A DNA stretch of 64,000 bases from PALSA-1353 sp036267155. GTDB taxonomy: Bacteria; Planctomycetota; Phycisphaerae; Tepidisphaerales; Tepidisphaeraceae. The stretch's first letter is position 1, and each line of letters begins with the position of its first letter. Below are positions 44,003-52,706 of this stretch, piece after piece. The position numbers and the translations under genes were made by a program. Under the pieces are notes generated by a model. That model saw only the letters and a list, made by a program, of their open reading frames with translations, was not told the DNA's origin and ran no database searches. The stretch lies in assembly GCA_036267155.1 (NCBI GenBank), contig DATAWP010000082.1, positions 1 to 64,000 on the forward strand, in the 5' to 3' direction.

Positions 44003-44593
44003 ATGGTCATCGCCTACCACGCCATTTGGAGCGCCTACGGGTTTTGGCTACCCAACGATCCGCGCGGATCGTGGTCCACGGAAGTCTGGGCCTCGCATCT
44101 GCGGCCGTTCGGACCGGCGACAAAAACGACCGCCCGGCGGTCTCTTGCAAATCGGCCACACGATCCCGCGCTGCGATGGGAAATGCGTGAAGCGCTGAAA
44201 TTCCCAACCGTCCGTTTTACACGACCACAAATTGATTGCGTCGCCCGCGGGTTTGCCGACGCCATTGAGCGATTCGGAATCGTCTTGTACGCCTGCGCGA
44301 TCGTTTGGAACCACGTTCATATCGTATCGCAACGGCATAGAGAGCCGATCGAATTTGTCGCCCGCGTTCTCAAATCGGCCGCGACGAGGCGATTGACCGA
44401 TGAAGGGCTGCATCCACTGGCGAGATTCGCTGGCGCCGACGGCCGCGCCCCGACGCCGTGGGCAGAGGGAGAATGGGAACGATATCTGAACGACGATGTT
44501 GGAATCATCGAGACGTCGCAGTACGTGAACGAGAATCCGCCGAAGCATGGTTTGCCGGCACAGAATTGGGATTTTGTGGCGCCGTTCGTTTAG
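44003..44593 (+). CDS. REP-associated tyrosine transposase (RAYT, IS200-like Y1 domain)
   Basis: 196 residues. The HUH motif is visible as WNHVHIVSQRH, and the catalytic Tyr region is ETSQYVNENPPKHGLPAQNW. The N-terminus VIAYHAIWSAYGFWLPNDPR is the characteristic strand of IS200/RAYT proteins. RAYTs bind and nick single-stranded REP hairpins and spread them through the genome. It is enclosed by such hairpins on both sides. Its stop codon TAG lies inside the downstream REP. No ribosome site is obvious. Confidence 0.85.
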   Translation: MVIAYHAIWSAYGFWLPNDPRGSWSTEVWASHLRPFGPATKTTARRSLANRPHDPALRWEMREALKFPTVRFTRPQIDCVARGFADAIERFGIVLYACAIVWNHVHIVSQRHREPIEFVARVLKSAATRRLTDEGLHPLARFAGADGRAPTPWAEGEWERYLNDDVGIIETSQYVNENPPKHGLPAQNWDFVAPFV

Positions 44594-44615
44594 CCGCCGC
44601 GACCTCGCGGCGGTT
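44588..44615. repeat. single REP hairpin downstream of RAYT
   Basis: gtttagccgccgcg, then acct, then cgcggcgg forms a stem with a short loop. It shares the gtttagccgcc head with the upstream REPIN. The RAYT stop codon is within it. Confidence 0.8.
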
Positions 44616-44655
44616 CATTTGTCTCACGGAATGATCCGCCTTACCCTTAATCGCC

Positions 44656-46215
44656 ATGGCCGCCGAAACTCTTTCGGATTTCCTGAAACTGCTGGAGCGC
44701 GAGGGGGAGCTGGCGCGCATTTCCGCCGAGGTTGATCCGAAACTGGAAATCGCAGCGATCTGCGATCGGGTGTGCAAAATGCCCGCCCCTCACGGACATC
44801 GGGAACTGGATCGGTCCCCAGCAGCCAACCTGGGGGGAAAAGCGCTGCTGTTCGAAAACGTCCGCGGATCGGACATTCCCGTTGCCATCAACACATTCGG
44901 ATCCTACTGGCGAGTGAATCAGGCATTGGGAACGGCGACCCTCGGCGACTTGGCGGAACGGGTGCAAGCGCTGGTGAAGCCGGAGATTCCGACGACCCTG
45001 ATGGAGAAGATGAAGAAGTTGCCGGACTTGCTGAAGTTGGGCAGTTTCCCGCCGAAGTCGGTTCGCAGCGGGATATGTCAGCAAGTGGTGCTCGAAGGCG
45101 AGAATGCGGATTTAGATCGCTTGCCGATCATCCAATGCTGGCCGCTGGACGGCGATCTGGACAGCGGTCAGGCTTTGGATCCAGCGGCATGCGCGGCAGT
45201 CACCGAACGCGGAAGCGGACGATACATCACGCTCGGCGGAATCTTTACCCAGGACCCCGAAACCGGCGATCGCAACATCGGGATGTATCGCGTCCAGCAA
45301 TTCGGCCCCCGAAAGTGCGCGATGCACTGGCACATGCACCACGACGGGGCGCGGCATTTTCGGATGTATCAGAAAAAGGGCGAGAAAATGCCGCTCGCCA
45401 TTGTGCTGGGTGGGGAAAGCGTGCTGCCCTACGCGGCCACCGCCCCGCTGCCGCCGGGGATTGAGGAGTTGCTCTTCGCCGGTTTTTTAAATGACCGCGG
45501 CATTGAACTCGTGCCCTGCCGCACGATTCCGCTGGAAGTGCCGGCCAACGCGGAGATTGTTATCGAAGGTTACGTCGATCCGAAGGAAAAACTAGTCGAA
45601 GGCCCATTCGGCGATCACACCGGATTTTACAGCCTGGCGGATTGGTATCCGGCTTTTTACGTGACAGCGATCACTCATCGGAAAAATCCGGTGTATGCGA
45701 CGACGATCGTCGGCAAGCCGCCGATGGAAGATTATTTTCTGGGAAAAGCGACGGAGCGAATTTTTCTTCCCTTGCTGCGAACCATCGTGCCGGACCTGTT
45801 GGATTACAGCCTGCCGATCAGCGGCGTTTTTCACAACTGTGCCTTCGTGAAGATTCGCAAGGAATATCCGTATCACGCCCGGCGAATCATGCACGCGATC
45901 TGGGGCGCGGGGCAAATGTCGTTCACCAAGTTCATCATCGTCGTGGACGAGCACGTGAACGTGCACGATGAGCAGGATGTGCTGTTCCATCTGTTTTCCA
46001 ATTGCGATCCGCGGCGCGACAGCGAGATCGTGCAGGGGCCGGTGGACATTCTGGATCACGCCAGCCCCGAGCACGGAGCGGGAAGCAAGATCGGCTTCGA
46101 CGCGACGGTCAAATGGCCCGGCGAGGGACAGGTGCGGACGTGGCCGAAGGAATTGGAGATGGATCAGAAGACGAAGGAGCTGATTGAGCGGAGATGGAAG
46201 GAGTATGGGGTGTAG
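44656..46215 (+). CDS. UbiD-family prenylated-FMN decarboxylase
   Basis: 519 residues, usual UbiD length. The prFMN/metal site segments are visible: FTQDPETGDRNIGMYRVQQF, then MHWHMHHDGARHF, with NIGMYR corresponding to the metal/phosphate-binding stretch, and VEGPFGDHTGFYS carrying the catalytic Glu. Related sequences decarboxylate polyprenyl-hydroxybenzoate (ubiquinone) or act in the futalosine menaquinone pathway. Which one applies cannot be told here. ATG 44656. Its last codon overlaps a GTG that could start the next small gene. Confidence 0.9.
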   Translation: MAAETLSDFLKLLEREGELARISAEVDPKLEIAAICDRVCKMPAPHGHRELDRSPAANLGGKALLFENVRGSDIPVAINTFGSYWRVNQALGTATLGDLAERVQALVKPEIPTTLMEKMKKLPDLLKLGSFPPKSVRSGICQQVVLEGENADLDRLPIIQCWPLDGDLDSGQALDPAACAAVTERGSGRYITLGGIFTQDPETGDRNIGMYRVQQFGPRKCAMHWHMHHDGARHFRMYQKKGEKMPLAIVLGGESVLPYAATAPLPPGIEELLFAGFLNDRGIELVPCRTIPLEVPANAEIVIEGYVDPKEKLVEGPFGDHTGFYSLADWYPAFYVTAITHRKNPVYATTIVGKPPMEDYFLGKATERIFLPLLRTIVPDLLDYSLPISGVFHNCAFVKIRKEYPYHARRIMHAIWGAGQMSFTKFIIVVDEHVNVHDEQDVLFHLFSNCDPRRDSEIVQGPVDILDHASPEHGAGSKIGFDATVKWPGEGQVRTWPKELEMDQKTKELIERRWKEYGV

Positions 46216-46433
46216 TGTCGCGGGACACCTATAAGCTGGACGTTGCGAAGCACGGTGGCGCGCACGTTGATCGTTATCGACGCGGAAGCAATGTGGGACG
46301 ATACCGTCTGGACGGCACGCCGATTCCCCATAATGGCGTGATTCCTGCGCCGATACCCGCTTCCGATCAGCAAAGGTTTCAGTCGGAAACGGCCAAGGCT
46401 AGGGGCTTGTTGGGTGGTCAAAATCGGCCATAG
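46215..46433 (+). CDS. small protein resembling the C-terminal toxin domain of polymorphic (RHS-type) toxins
   Basis: About 72 residues from a GTG that overlaps the ubiD stop by 1 nt. The segment GAHVDRYRRGSNVGRYRLDG then TPIPHNGVIPAPIPASDQQR resembles, to my recollection, toxin tips of RHS/polymorphic toxins. It is detached from any RHS or secretion domain. The immunity-like gene 31 bp downstream fits the usual toxin-immunity order. Domain family and activity are uncertain, and a gene remnant is possible. Confidence 0.4.
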   Translation: MSRDTYKLDVAKHGGAHVDRYRRGSNVGRYRLDGTPIPHNGVIPAPIPASDQQRFQSETAKARGLLGGQNRP

Positions 46434-46464
46434 ATCGTATGATTTCCGCAACGGTTAATTGCAG

Positions 46465-46764
46465 ATGAAGGTTCCTCGGATCATTCCACCCAAGACGGTT
46501 GTTCGGCTCGGCCGATATGATGACTCCACGCCCCAATGGCGCCGTCAAATCGGCCGTGAATTTCGCGTCGGCTATTATTCACGGCACGATGGTCTGGAAT
46601 GCATCTGGTTGGTAAACGATTCCGGAGATTATGAGCAAACGACTGATCGCGCCACGCTATTAATGTACTTTGATATTCTAAAATTATCGCACGAGGTAAA
46701 CGTTTTTGGTGTGAATCGTTCGCCCCTGGGCGCGCGGCGGCGGCGGCGCACCGCAGCGGCATAA
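46465..46764 (+). CDS. small hypothetical protein, candidate immunity protein
   Basis: 99 residues from ATG 46465. The core WRRQIGREFRVGYYSRHDGL, ECIWLVNDSGDYEQTTDRAT and LLMYFDILKLSHEVNVFG is conserved-looking and acidic. It ends in a basic tail (GARRRRRTAAA). I recall similar small proteins next to polymorphic toxin tips, so an immunity role is suggested by position and pattern only. The gene is more AT-rich than its neighbours, consistent with transfer. No ribosome site was seen. Confidence 0.5.
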   Translation: MKVPRIIPPKTVVRLGRYDDSTPQWRRQIGREFRVGYYSRHDGLECIWLVNDSGDYEQTTDRATLLMYFDILKLSHEVNVFGVNRSPLGARRRRRTAAA

Positions 46765-46796
46765 ACTTGGGCCGAGAACAGCTTTCATGGGGAAAC

Positions 46797-47501
46797 GTGC
46801 CGATCCAGATAATCTGTGAGTGCGGCAAGCGGTTCAGCGTCGGCGATCAATTTGCCGGCAAACGGGGACGCTGCAAAGCGTGCGGGCGAGTGGTGACGGT
46901 CCCGGCGGCGCAACCGGCCAAGCCGATGGTGAAGCCGGGTCCGTCGCCGGATGATCTTGTTGCCGCGCCAGCGCCGAAGAGGAACAACCCGTCCTTGTTC
47001 GCCGCGTATCCGCCCTTCAGCAAGCAGGATCGCGGCGGGGAAGGGAAGCCGGCACGCGTATCGATCCATGTCAATCCAGCACTCGTTTTGCTGGTGATTT
47101 TGGCGATCGGCATTCCGAGCGGGATTTACCTCGTTGAACAGGGCCCGATCAAGGCCAAGAACCAGTGGGAAAAGATCGAGCCGACGGCCGAGGGAAATAT
47201 CACCTCGCAGATCACGCGCGCCATTCAGCATGAATACACGGCTTTCGTTGCCGACGATGAAGCGATATCACGGCGCAAGGCGTTGAACGTTGTATTTGCC
47301 GAGCCCGTGATCATGATTCGTTTACCGGAATCGGTGCAGATACAAGGTCGCACCACGGAGGGATTGTTCGTGGGCGAATTTTATCCGCACACCATGCGAT
47401 TTGAGGCGAGCGTTCCCATCCTCGGCCAAATTCACAAGGTGGAGGGCAGCGTTTCCGATGAAGATCAATCGCTGAATCTCGACGGCCAAAAAATCAACTG
47501 A
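46797..47501 (+). CDS. zinc-ribbon membrane protein
   Basis: 234 residues from GTG 46797, chosen so that the protein starts just before a zinc ribbon typical of planctomycete N-termini: CECGKRFSVGDQFAGKRGRC followed by KACG, i.e. two C-x-C/C-x2-C knuckles. A Pro-rich linker, one membrane helix (PALVLLVILAIGIPSGIYLV, residues ~95-115) and a C-terminal beta domain follow. Its role is unknown. An upstream TTG at 46767 would add ten residues. Confidence 0.65.
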   Translation: MPIQIICECGKRFSVGDQFAGKRGRCKACGRVVTVPAAQPAKPMVKPGPSPDDLVAAPAPKRNNPSLFAAYPPFSKQDRGGEGKPARVSIHVNPALVLLVILAIGIPSGIYLVEQGPIKAKNQWEKIEPTAEGNITSQITRAIQHEYTAFVADDEAISRRKALNVVFAEPVIMIRLPESVQIQGRTTEGLFVGEFYPHTMRFEASVPILGQIHKVEGSVSDEDQSLNLDGQKIN

Positions 47502-47522
47502 CGGTATTCGCGTGGCTGGGGG

Positions 47523-48371
47523 CTATGCGGTCTCGCGCTGCACCTTTTCGCGCAATGCACGGACTAACTTCAGAGTGATGGGACCGCAACGGCCATCGCC
47601 GACGGAGCGGCCATTCCATTGGGCGACCCATGAAATCTCGCGCGTGGTGCTGGTGATGAATAGCTCGTCGGCGTGGCGGGCTTCCTCTTCGCTGAACGCG
47701 CGCTCATCAACTGAAACTTGCAGCTTTGGGGCCAATTCCAACAGGACCGCGCGCGTGATGCCTGGCAGAACTTTGCCGCCGACGGGATGGGTCACAAGCC
47801 GGCCGCCGATGACGGCGAAAATGTTGCTGGCGGAGCACTCGGTGACCAGATCGTTTTCGACAAAGACGGCTTCATCGGCTCCGGCGGCGAGCGCCTGATT
47901 TTTGGCCAGGACGTTCGGCAGGAGGCCGATGGATTTGATCCAGCAACGCTTCCAACGCTCATCGGGAACGGTGACCAGTTTTAGGCCGTCACTGGTCGCG
48001 GCATCGGCGACGGGCGGCAGGGCGCGAACGTAAAACAGAAGCGTGGCTTGGGTCTGCGAAAATGCGTGATTTCGCGGGGCGCAGCCGCGGGTCAACTGGA
48101 GGTAAATCATCCCGTCGGGAACCGCCGCTTGAGCCAGGAATTTCCCGATCTCGGCGGTGAGAGCGGGCGCGCCGATCGGAAGAGACAACTGGATTCCCGC
48201 GGCGGATTTTTCCAGGCGTTGGAGATGAAGATCCAGAGCGAAGGGTTTGCGTTTGTAGAGGCGAATCACCTCATAAACCCCATCGGCGAATTGGAAGCCC
48301 CGGTCTTCAACGCCGATTCGTGCATCGGCCAAGGGTTGGATTTCGCCGTTGATCCAAATCAATTCGCTCAT
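47523..48371 (-). CDS. dat: class IV aminotransferase, D-alanine transaminase-like
   Basis: 282 residues. The start SELIWINGEIQPLADARIGV with DRGFQFADGVYEVIRLY is typical. The PLP lysine lies in RCWIKSIGLLPNVLAKNQAL, and EAVFVENDLVTECSASNIF plus LPGITRAVLLEL complete the family signature. This fold makes or breaks D-amino acids for peptidoglycan, or acts on branched-chain acids. The D-alanine type fits best from the N-terminus. It converges with the zinc-ribbon gene. Confidence 0.88.
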   Translation of the reverse strand: MSELIWINGEIQPLADARIGVEDRGFQFADGVYEVIRLYKRKPFALDLHLQRLEKSAAGIQLSLPIGAPALTAEIGKFLAQAAVPDGMIYLQLTRGCAPRNHAFSQTQATLLFYVRALPPVADAATSDGLKLVTVPDERWKRCWIKSIGLLPNVLAKNQALAAGADEAVFVENDLVTECSASNIFAVIGGRLVTHPVGGKVLPGITRAVLLELAPKLQVSVDERAFSEEEARHADELFITSTTREISWVAQWNGRSVGDGRCGPITLKLVRALREKVQRETA

Positions 48372-48584
48372 TACACACCAGATTCAAAAACGGTAACGAG
48401 ATGGCCCACCCACCGCAACCACTGCATGCAGGAAACATCGACGAGGGGCGCAGAGCCAAGCCGCAATAAGTTGCTGTGAGAAAATAAGTTAGACGATATT
48501 CATTCCGTCTTGATCGAATGATTGTATTATATTGACGGTGGTTAAACGGTTAGAATTGGGTTGGTCTTTATTTGGTGAGAACTT

Positions 48585-49784
48585 ATGAAAGGACGTTTAC
48601 GGGCGGGAATCATTGGCTACGGCCGGATGGGGCGCGGTTTCGTTGCCGCGATGCAGCAGAGCGACTTTTGGGAAGTGGCGGCGATATGTGATGTATCGGC
48701 GGATGCGCGCGACTTGGCCGGTAAGTCGGCTCCCGGCGCGAAAATCGTGTCGGATTCCGATGCGATTTTTTCGGACGGCGACATTGACGTGGTGGGACTT
48801 TTTACGTTGGCCGATGCCCGGCCGGCGCAAATCCGGCAGGCGTTGGAAGCGAAAAAACATGTGATCGCCGAGAAGCCGCTGGCGGCGGATGTGGCGACGG
48901 AATGGGAATTGGTCAGGGCAATCGAGGCGAGCGACCGCCTCGTCGCGGTGAATCTGTTCAACCGCAATGCGTGGTATCACAAGGATATTCAGGCGTTCAT
49001 CGCCGAGGGTGAAATTGGTGATCTGGCGATCATCCGCATTGGCCACATGACTCCCGGTCACATGCCGACCGAGGGGCACGAGCCCGAAGGGCCGCCGTTT
49101 CACGACTGCGGCATGCATTACGTCGACGTCGCCCGCTGGTATGCGCACAGCGAATTCGAAAAATGGCACGCGCAGGGAATTCGGATGTGGGATTACAAGG
49201 ATCCGTGGTGGGTTCAGGCGCACGGCCAATTCGCCAACGGAGTTGTTTTCGACATCACGCAGGGATTCGTCTACGGACATCTGGCCGTCGAGAAAACGCA
49301 TAATTGTTACGTCGATGTCATCGGCACCAAGGGGGTGTGCCGAATGCGGCACAACTTCATCGACGCCACGATTGAGATGCACGGGGTCCATGCGACGGTG
49401 AAGAAGACGGGACTGTTCAACGACAAGAAGCTGGATGTGATGGTTGATGCGTTTGCGCGATCGGTGGCGGCGGGGAAGAACCTGGGAATGCCGTCGGCGC
49501 GTGACAGCGTTGTGGCGTCGGAAGTCGCCTGGGCGATGCTGCACGACGCGATTGCCAACGACCCGCCGGTGAAGGGAACCAAACGGGAAATGCAGCAGAT
49601 TCTTCAGCATCGTCGGACATTGAGGACGGGCTTCGGCCTGCCCTCGCGGCCGCAAGGCTGTCCCGACGAGCCGATTCCGGCGGGCCAGCCGCCGCTGGCG
49701 TGCGGCGAGGAATTGTGCGGCCTTCAGGAAGCACAGGCACGCGCGACGGAGCAGGAATCTTCCGAGGCGGCTAAACGACGATAA
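48585..49784 (+). CDS. Gfo/Idh/MocA-family oxidoreductase
   Basis: 399 residues. The NAD(P)-binding motif GIIGYGRMGRGFVAAMQQ is at the N-terminus, then EKPLAADVATEWELV (the conserved EKP) and HDCGMHYVDVARWY with the catalytic-site His. These enzymes oxidise or epimerise sugars and inositols with a tightly bound cofactor. The last ~60 residues (from about FGLPSRPQGCPDEPIPAG) are low-complexity and unlike the family. They read through a REP fragment and overlap the convergent glycosyltransferase gene by 61 bp, suggesting loss of the original stop. Confidence 0.88.
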   Translation: MKGRLRAGIIGYGRMGRGFVAAMQQSDFWEVAAICDVSADARDLAGKSAPGAKIVSDSDAIFSDGDIDVVGLFTLADARPAQIRQALEAKKHVIAEKPLAADVATEWELVRAIEASDRLVAVNLFNRNAWYHKDIQAFIAEGEIGDLAIIRIGHMTPGHMPTEGHEPEGPPFHDCGMHYVDVARWYAHSEFEKWHAQGIRMWDYKDPWWVQAHGQFANGVVFDITQGFVYGHLAVEKTHNCYVDVIGTKGVCRMRHNFIDATIEMHGVHATVKKTGLFNDKKLDVMVDAFARSVAAGKNLGMPSARDSVVASEVAWAMLHDAIANDPPVKGTKREMQQILQHRRTLRTGFGLPSRPQGCPDEPIPAGQPPLACGEELCGLQEAQARATEQESSEAAKRR

Positions 49785-50791
49785 ACGTCTTGCCAATTCG
49801 CGATAAACTGCGTGGCCGAAAACCGCTCCCGCGACGCCGCTTGGGCGGCGCGAATCATTTTTGATCGCAATGCCTCATCCTGTGGTAGATCCAAAACGCG
49901 CTGGGCAAGCCTGCGGGGGTTGTCGCCCGGTTCCATCAAGGCGGTCACATTATCTTCCAGAAACTCAGCGGAAGCGGACGTCTTCACCGCGACGATGGGA
50001 AGCCCCGCGGCCATGCAATCGAACACGGGAAGCATCGGCGCGAAGGCGTGGGCGGCGACAATTGCGGCGTTAGCGGCAGGAATGATCTGCTCGAAATCGA
50101 CCGTTTTTCCGAGCCGGTTTTCAGCGTGGACCAGCAGATTCTCTTTTCGAGTGGACCGAGTGAAATGGCTTAAAGATTCGGCGCATGTTCCGCGGCCCCA
50201 GATCAACATGCGGTAACGCGCGTCCAGAAAATTCAATATAGCCGTGGCCCAGATCGATTGCCGGTGAGCCGCCTCGCGGGATGATTCGCCAGGCGCGAGC
50301 AAGACCACATCGGAATCCGCGATACCCAAATCCGCGCGAAGCTGGGCGTCCGGCTCGCGCAATCGGTCGAAATCGACACCGGGAAAAATAACGTGGCATC
50401 GGTCGGCGGACGCGCCGCGATTGACGAAGGCATTTCGCAACGCCGATGTGGGACAGACGATTTCAACGCGGCGGCGATGCAGGACGAAATTGATCCAGGG
50501 AAGCCAGGCGCCACTCACGGGGGCCTGCGGACTGAAGATGATGCGGCCAAATCCCGACGCCGCCGCGGCGATCAACTCGGTCGCTCCCCACGCATGGGCG
50601 ATGCCCGCGCGCGGCCGGCTGGATGAGCGCAGGGCGATGATCGCCTGGGGCATGTTGGTGAAGTCCCCACTGGGGCCGATGCTCCTGGCCGTAACCGACA
50701 CGCCGTTCGTCTGATTTGTTGACAGCAGTTCGACGGAACGCATCGTCTGAAAGTCGCATCGGGCGGGGTACAGGTGCAGAATGCCGAGCAT
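49724..50791 (-). CDS. GT4-like glycosyltransferase
   Basis: 355 residues. The C-terminal domain has the GT-B donor-site pattern: PVFDCMAAGLPIVAVKTSAS with EFLEDNVTALMEPGDNPRRL. The N-terminal half has RIIFSPQAPVSGAWLPW and VEIVCPTSALRNAF, consistent with an acceptor domain. It transfers sugar from an activated donor, probably to an envelope glycan. The C-terminus overlaps the extended end of the oxidoreductase gene. It stands upstream of no obvious partner. Confidence 0.75.
   Translation of the reverse strand: MLGILHLYPARCDFQTMRSVELLSTNQTNGVSVTARSIGPSGDFTNMPQAIIALRSSSRPRAGIAHAWGATELIAAAASGFGRIIFSPQAPVSGAWLPWINFVLHRRRVEIVCPTSALRNAFVNRGASADRCHVIFPGVDFDRLREPDAQLRADLGIADSDVVLLAPGESSREAAHRQSIWATAILNFLDARYRMLIWGRGTCAESLSHFTRSTRKENLLVHAENRLGKTVDFEQIIPAANAAIVAAHAFAPMLPVFDCMAAGLPIVAVKTSASAEFLEDNVTALMEPGDNPRRLAQRVLDLPQDEALRSKMIRAAQAASRERFSATQFIANWQDVYRRLAASEDSCSVARACAS
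49765..49776. repeat. REP remnant
   Basis: aggcggctaaac matches the end of the REPIN arm at 43983-43998. It lies within the overlap of the two convergent genes. This is a short match and could be coincidental. Confidence 0.4.
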
Positions 50792-50847
50792 GATCGCGAG
50801 TTACGGTAGCGGAAACGTCCGGAGGTGCAACGACTCGTCGCATCTGG

Positions 50848-51294
50848 TCATTTCTCGCGGCTGTTCAGGACGAACGTGACGGGGCCGTCGTTGACCAGAG
50901 CGATTTGCATGTCGGCGCCGAACTGTCCGATCTCCGTGTTCACGCCCTGGCCGCGCACGGCGGCGACGAGTTGATCGAACGTTTCGCGGCCGGCGATTGG
51001 ATCGGCCGCCGCGGACAACGACGGGCGACGGCCTTTGCGGGCGTCAGCAGCAACGGTGAAATTGCTCACCAGCAGAATCGATCCGCCGATTTGTTTGACA
51101 TCCAGTTCGAAATTGCGCTGACCATCAGAAAAAATTCGCAGGGTTGCTAGTTTCTGCGCCGTCCAGGTCAGGTCTTGGGGTTCATCCGCGGAATGGACCG
51201 CGGCCAGGACGAGCATTCCCTGACCGATCTGGCCAACAATATTGCCAGCGACGGTCACGGCGGCCTGAGTCACGCGTTGAATGACGCAGATCAT
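50848..51294 (-). CDS. dtd: D-aminoacyl-tRNA deacylase
   Basis: 148 residues, normal length. Signature motifs are SNFTVAADARKGRRPSLSAA (the SQxxL..KGxRPS block) and LVNDGPVTFVLNSREK (NxGPVT block, here NDGPVT). It removes D-amino acids and glycine wrongly attached to tRNAs. Its ATG (51294) overlaps the mtaB stop by 4 nt (atga), so translation is coupled to the tRNA-modifying enzyme upstream. Confidence 0.93.
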   Translation of the reverse strand: MICVIQRVTQAAVTVAGNIVGQIGQGMLVLAAVHSADEPQDLTWTAQKLATLRIFSDGQRNFELDVKQIGGSILLVSNFTVAADARKGRRPSLSAAADPIAGRETFDQLVAAVRGQGVNTEIGQFGADMQIALVNDGPVTFVLNSREK

Positions 51295-52706
51295 GCCGGG
51301 CAATGCTCCGCACGATTGGCCAGGATGGAAAGCAGCGTTCCGAAAGTTCGCGTCGGCGTGATGCGGTCGATTCGGACATCGACCAGATCGCCGGTTTGGG
51401 ATGTGTCGCTGTCGAAATGTACGTCGAAGTACCGTTCGCAGCGGCCGTGGCGGATGTTGCCGTGCATGGCCCCTTCCGCTTCGCGCTCGACGAGCAACTG
51501 AACGCTTTGTCCGATGAACTTTGATCGAAAGGCGAGGCTGAATTCGTCGGCGCGGCGATGGAGCAGGTCAAGTCGATCGCCTACAACGGGACCCCGGACG
51601 AAATCGGGTTCCCAGCGGGCGGCGGCCGTTCCGGGCCGGGGCGAAAAGGGAAAAGCGTGGATGTGGACGAAGCGGGCGCGGTCGACGACATCGAGCGTTT
51701 GCTGAAAATCCGCGTCGGTTTCGCCGGGGAAACCGACGATGATGTCGGTTGTCAGGGCTGGGCGGTCGAATGCCAGATCAATTCGGTCGATCAGGCGAAG
51801 AAAATCATCACGGGTGTATTGGCGATTCATTTTCCGCAGGATGGCGTCGGAACCACTTTGCAGTGGTAAATGGAAATGCGGAACGACCTGCGGATGCGAT
51901 CGAAGCACTCGAAGCAACTCGTCGTCCAGATCGCCCGGCTCAAGGCTGGAAAGGCGCAGACGACGAAGTCCCGGAACGCCCGTGCAAAGCGATTCAACAA
52001 CTCGCGCCAGGGGGCGGCCGGCTTCGGCCGATTGCCGGCGGCGAAGCGCGGTTTTTTGGCCGTACGCGCTGAGGAAAATGCCGGTCAAGACCAACTCAAG
52101 ATGACCGGCGGCGACGAGCTGACGAGCCTCTTTGAGCATCTCATCGGGCGGTTTGCTCCAAAGCGATGGCCGAAGGCGGGGGATGATGCAATAGGTGCAA
52201 TGGGCATCGCAGCCATCCTGGATTTTGAGAAATGCCCGCTGATGTCGCGCTTGGCGTTGGCCCAGCAGCGGCAACGAGTGAGTGCCCGTTGAGCCGGGAC
52301 GGACCGGTAAATCGCTGTGTATGGGGAAGTCGGACAGGAATTCTTTCAATCGCTCGGCGATATCGTCCTGGTGGGTCAGGACCAGATCGACGCCGGGCAG
52401 CCGGCTGGCGGCTTCCCGATCGCTCGTCGCCCAACAGCCCATGACGATCACGCGGGGTTTCGCACCCTCCGGCGTTGGATTGGCGGCGGCGGATTGACCC
52501 AGAACCGGCAATTTCACCGCCCGGCGAGCGGATTGGCGGCTTTTACTGGCAGCCTCAACGGTAACACTGCAGGTGTTGACGATTCTCAATTCCGCCGCGG
52601 CTGCGTCGGATTCAACCCATCCTCGCGACCGCAATAGCGAAGCGACTTGTTCGCTTTCGTATTGGTTTACCTTGCAGCCGAGGGTTTGGATGAAGAATGT
52701 CCGCAT
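51291..52706 (-). CDS. mtaB: tRNA t6A37 methylthiotransferase
   Basis: 471 residues. The N-terminal UPF0004 domain (FIQTLGCKVNQYESEQVAS; NTCSVTVEAASKSR) holds the first iron-sulfur cluster, with Cys in LGCKVN, NTCSVT and GCWATSD. The radical-SAM cluster is GCDAHCTYCIIPRLR. A TRAM-like end is present (DLVDVRIDRITPTRTFGTLL). It adds a methylthio group to t6A at position 37 of ANN-reading tRNAs. The closest family match is MtaB (YqeV). ATG 52706. It is followed by dtd with a 4-nt overlap. Confidence 0.9.
   Translation of the reverse strand: MRTFFIQTLGCKVNQYESEQVASLLRSRGWVESDAAAAELRIVNTCSVTVEAASKSRQSARRAVKLPVLGQSAAANPTPEGAKPRVIVMGCWATSDREAASRLPGVDLVLTHQDDIAERLKEFLSDFPIHSDLPVRPGSTGTHSLPLLGQRQARHQRAFLKIQDGCDAHCTYCIIPRLRPSLWSKPPDEMLKEARQLVAAGHLELVLTGIFLSAYGQKTALRRRQSAEAGRPLARVVESLCTGVPGLRRLRLSSLEPGDLDDELLRVLRSHPQVVPHFHLPLQSGSDAILRKMNRQYTRDDFLRLIDRIDLAFDRPALTTDIIVGFPGETDADFQQTLDVVDRARFVHIHAFPFSPRPGTAAARWEPDFVRGPVVGDRLDLLHRRADEFSLAFRSKFIGQSVQLLVEREAEGAMHGNIRHGRCERYFDVHFDSDTSQTGDLVDVRIDRITPTRTFGTLLSILANRAEHCPA

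Noticed and set aside
48490..48584. Riboswitch or strong promoter upstream of the Gfo/Idh gene
   Set aside because: The stretch is AT-rich with tattat and tatatt boxes, but no correctly spaced -35 box and no conserved RNA motif were found.
48597..49796. 399-residue open frame on the minus strand
   Set aside because: Exactly mirrors the Gfo/Idh gene and has only Arg/His-rich sequence.
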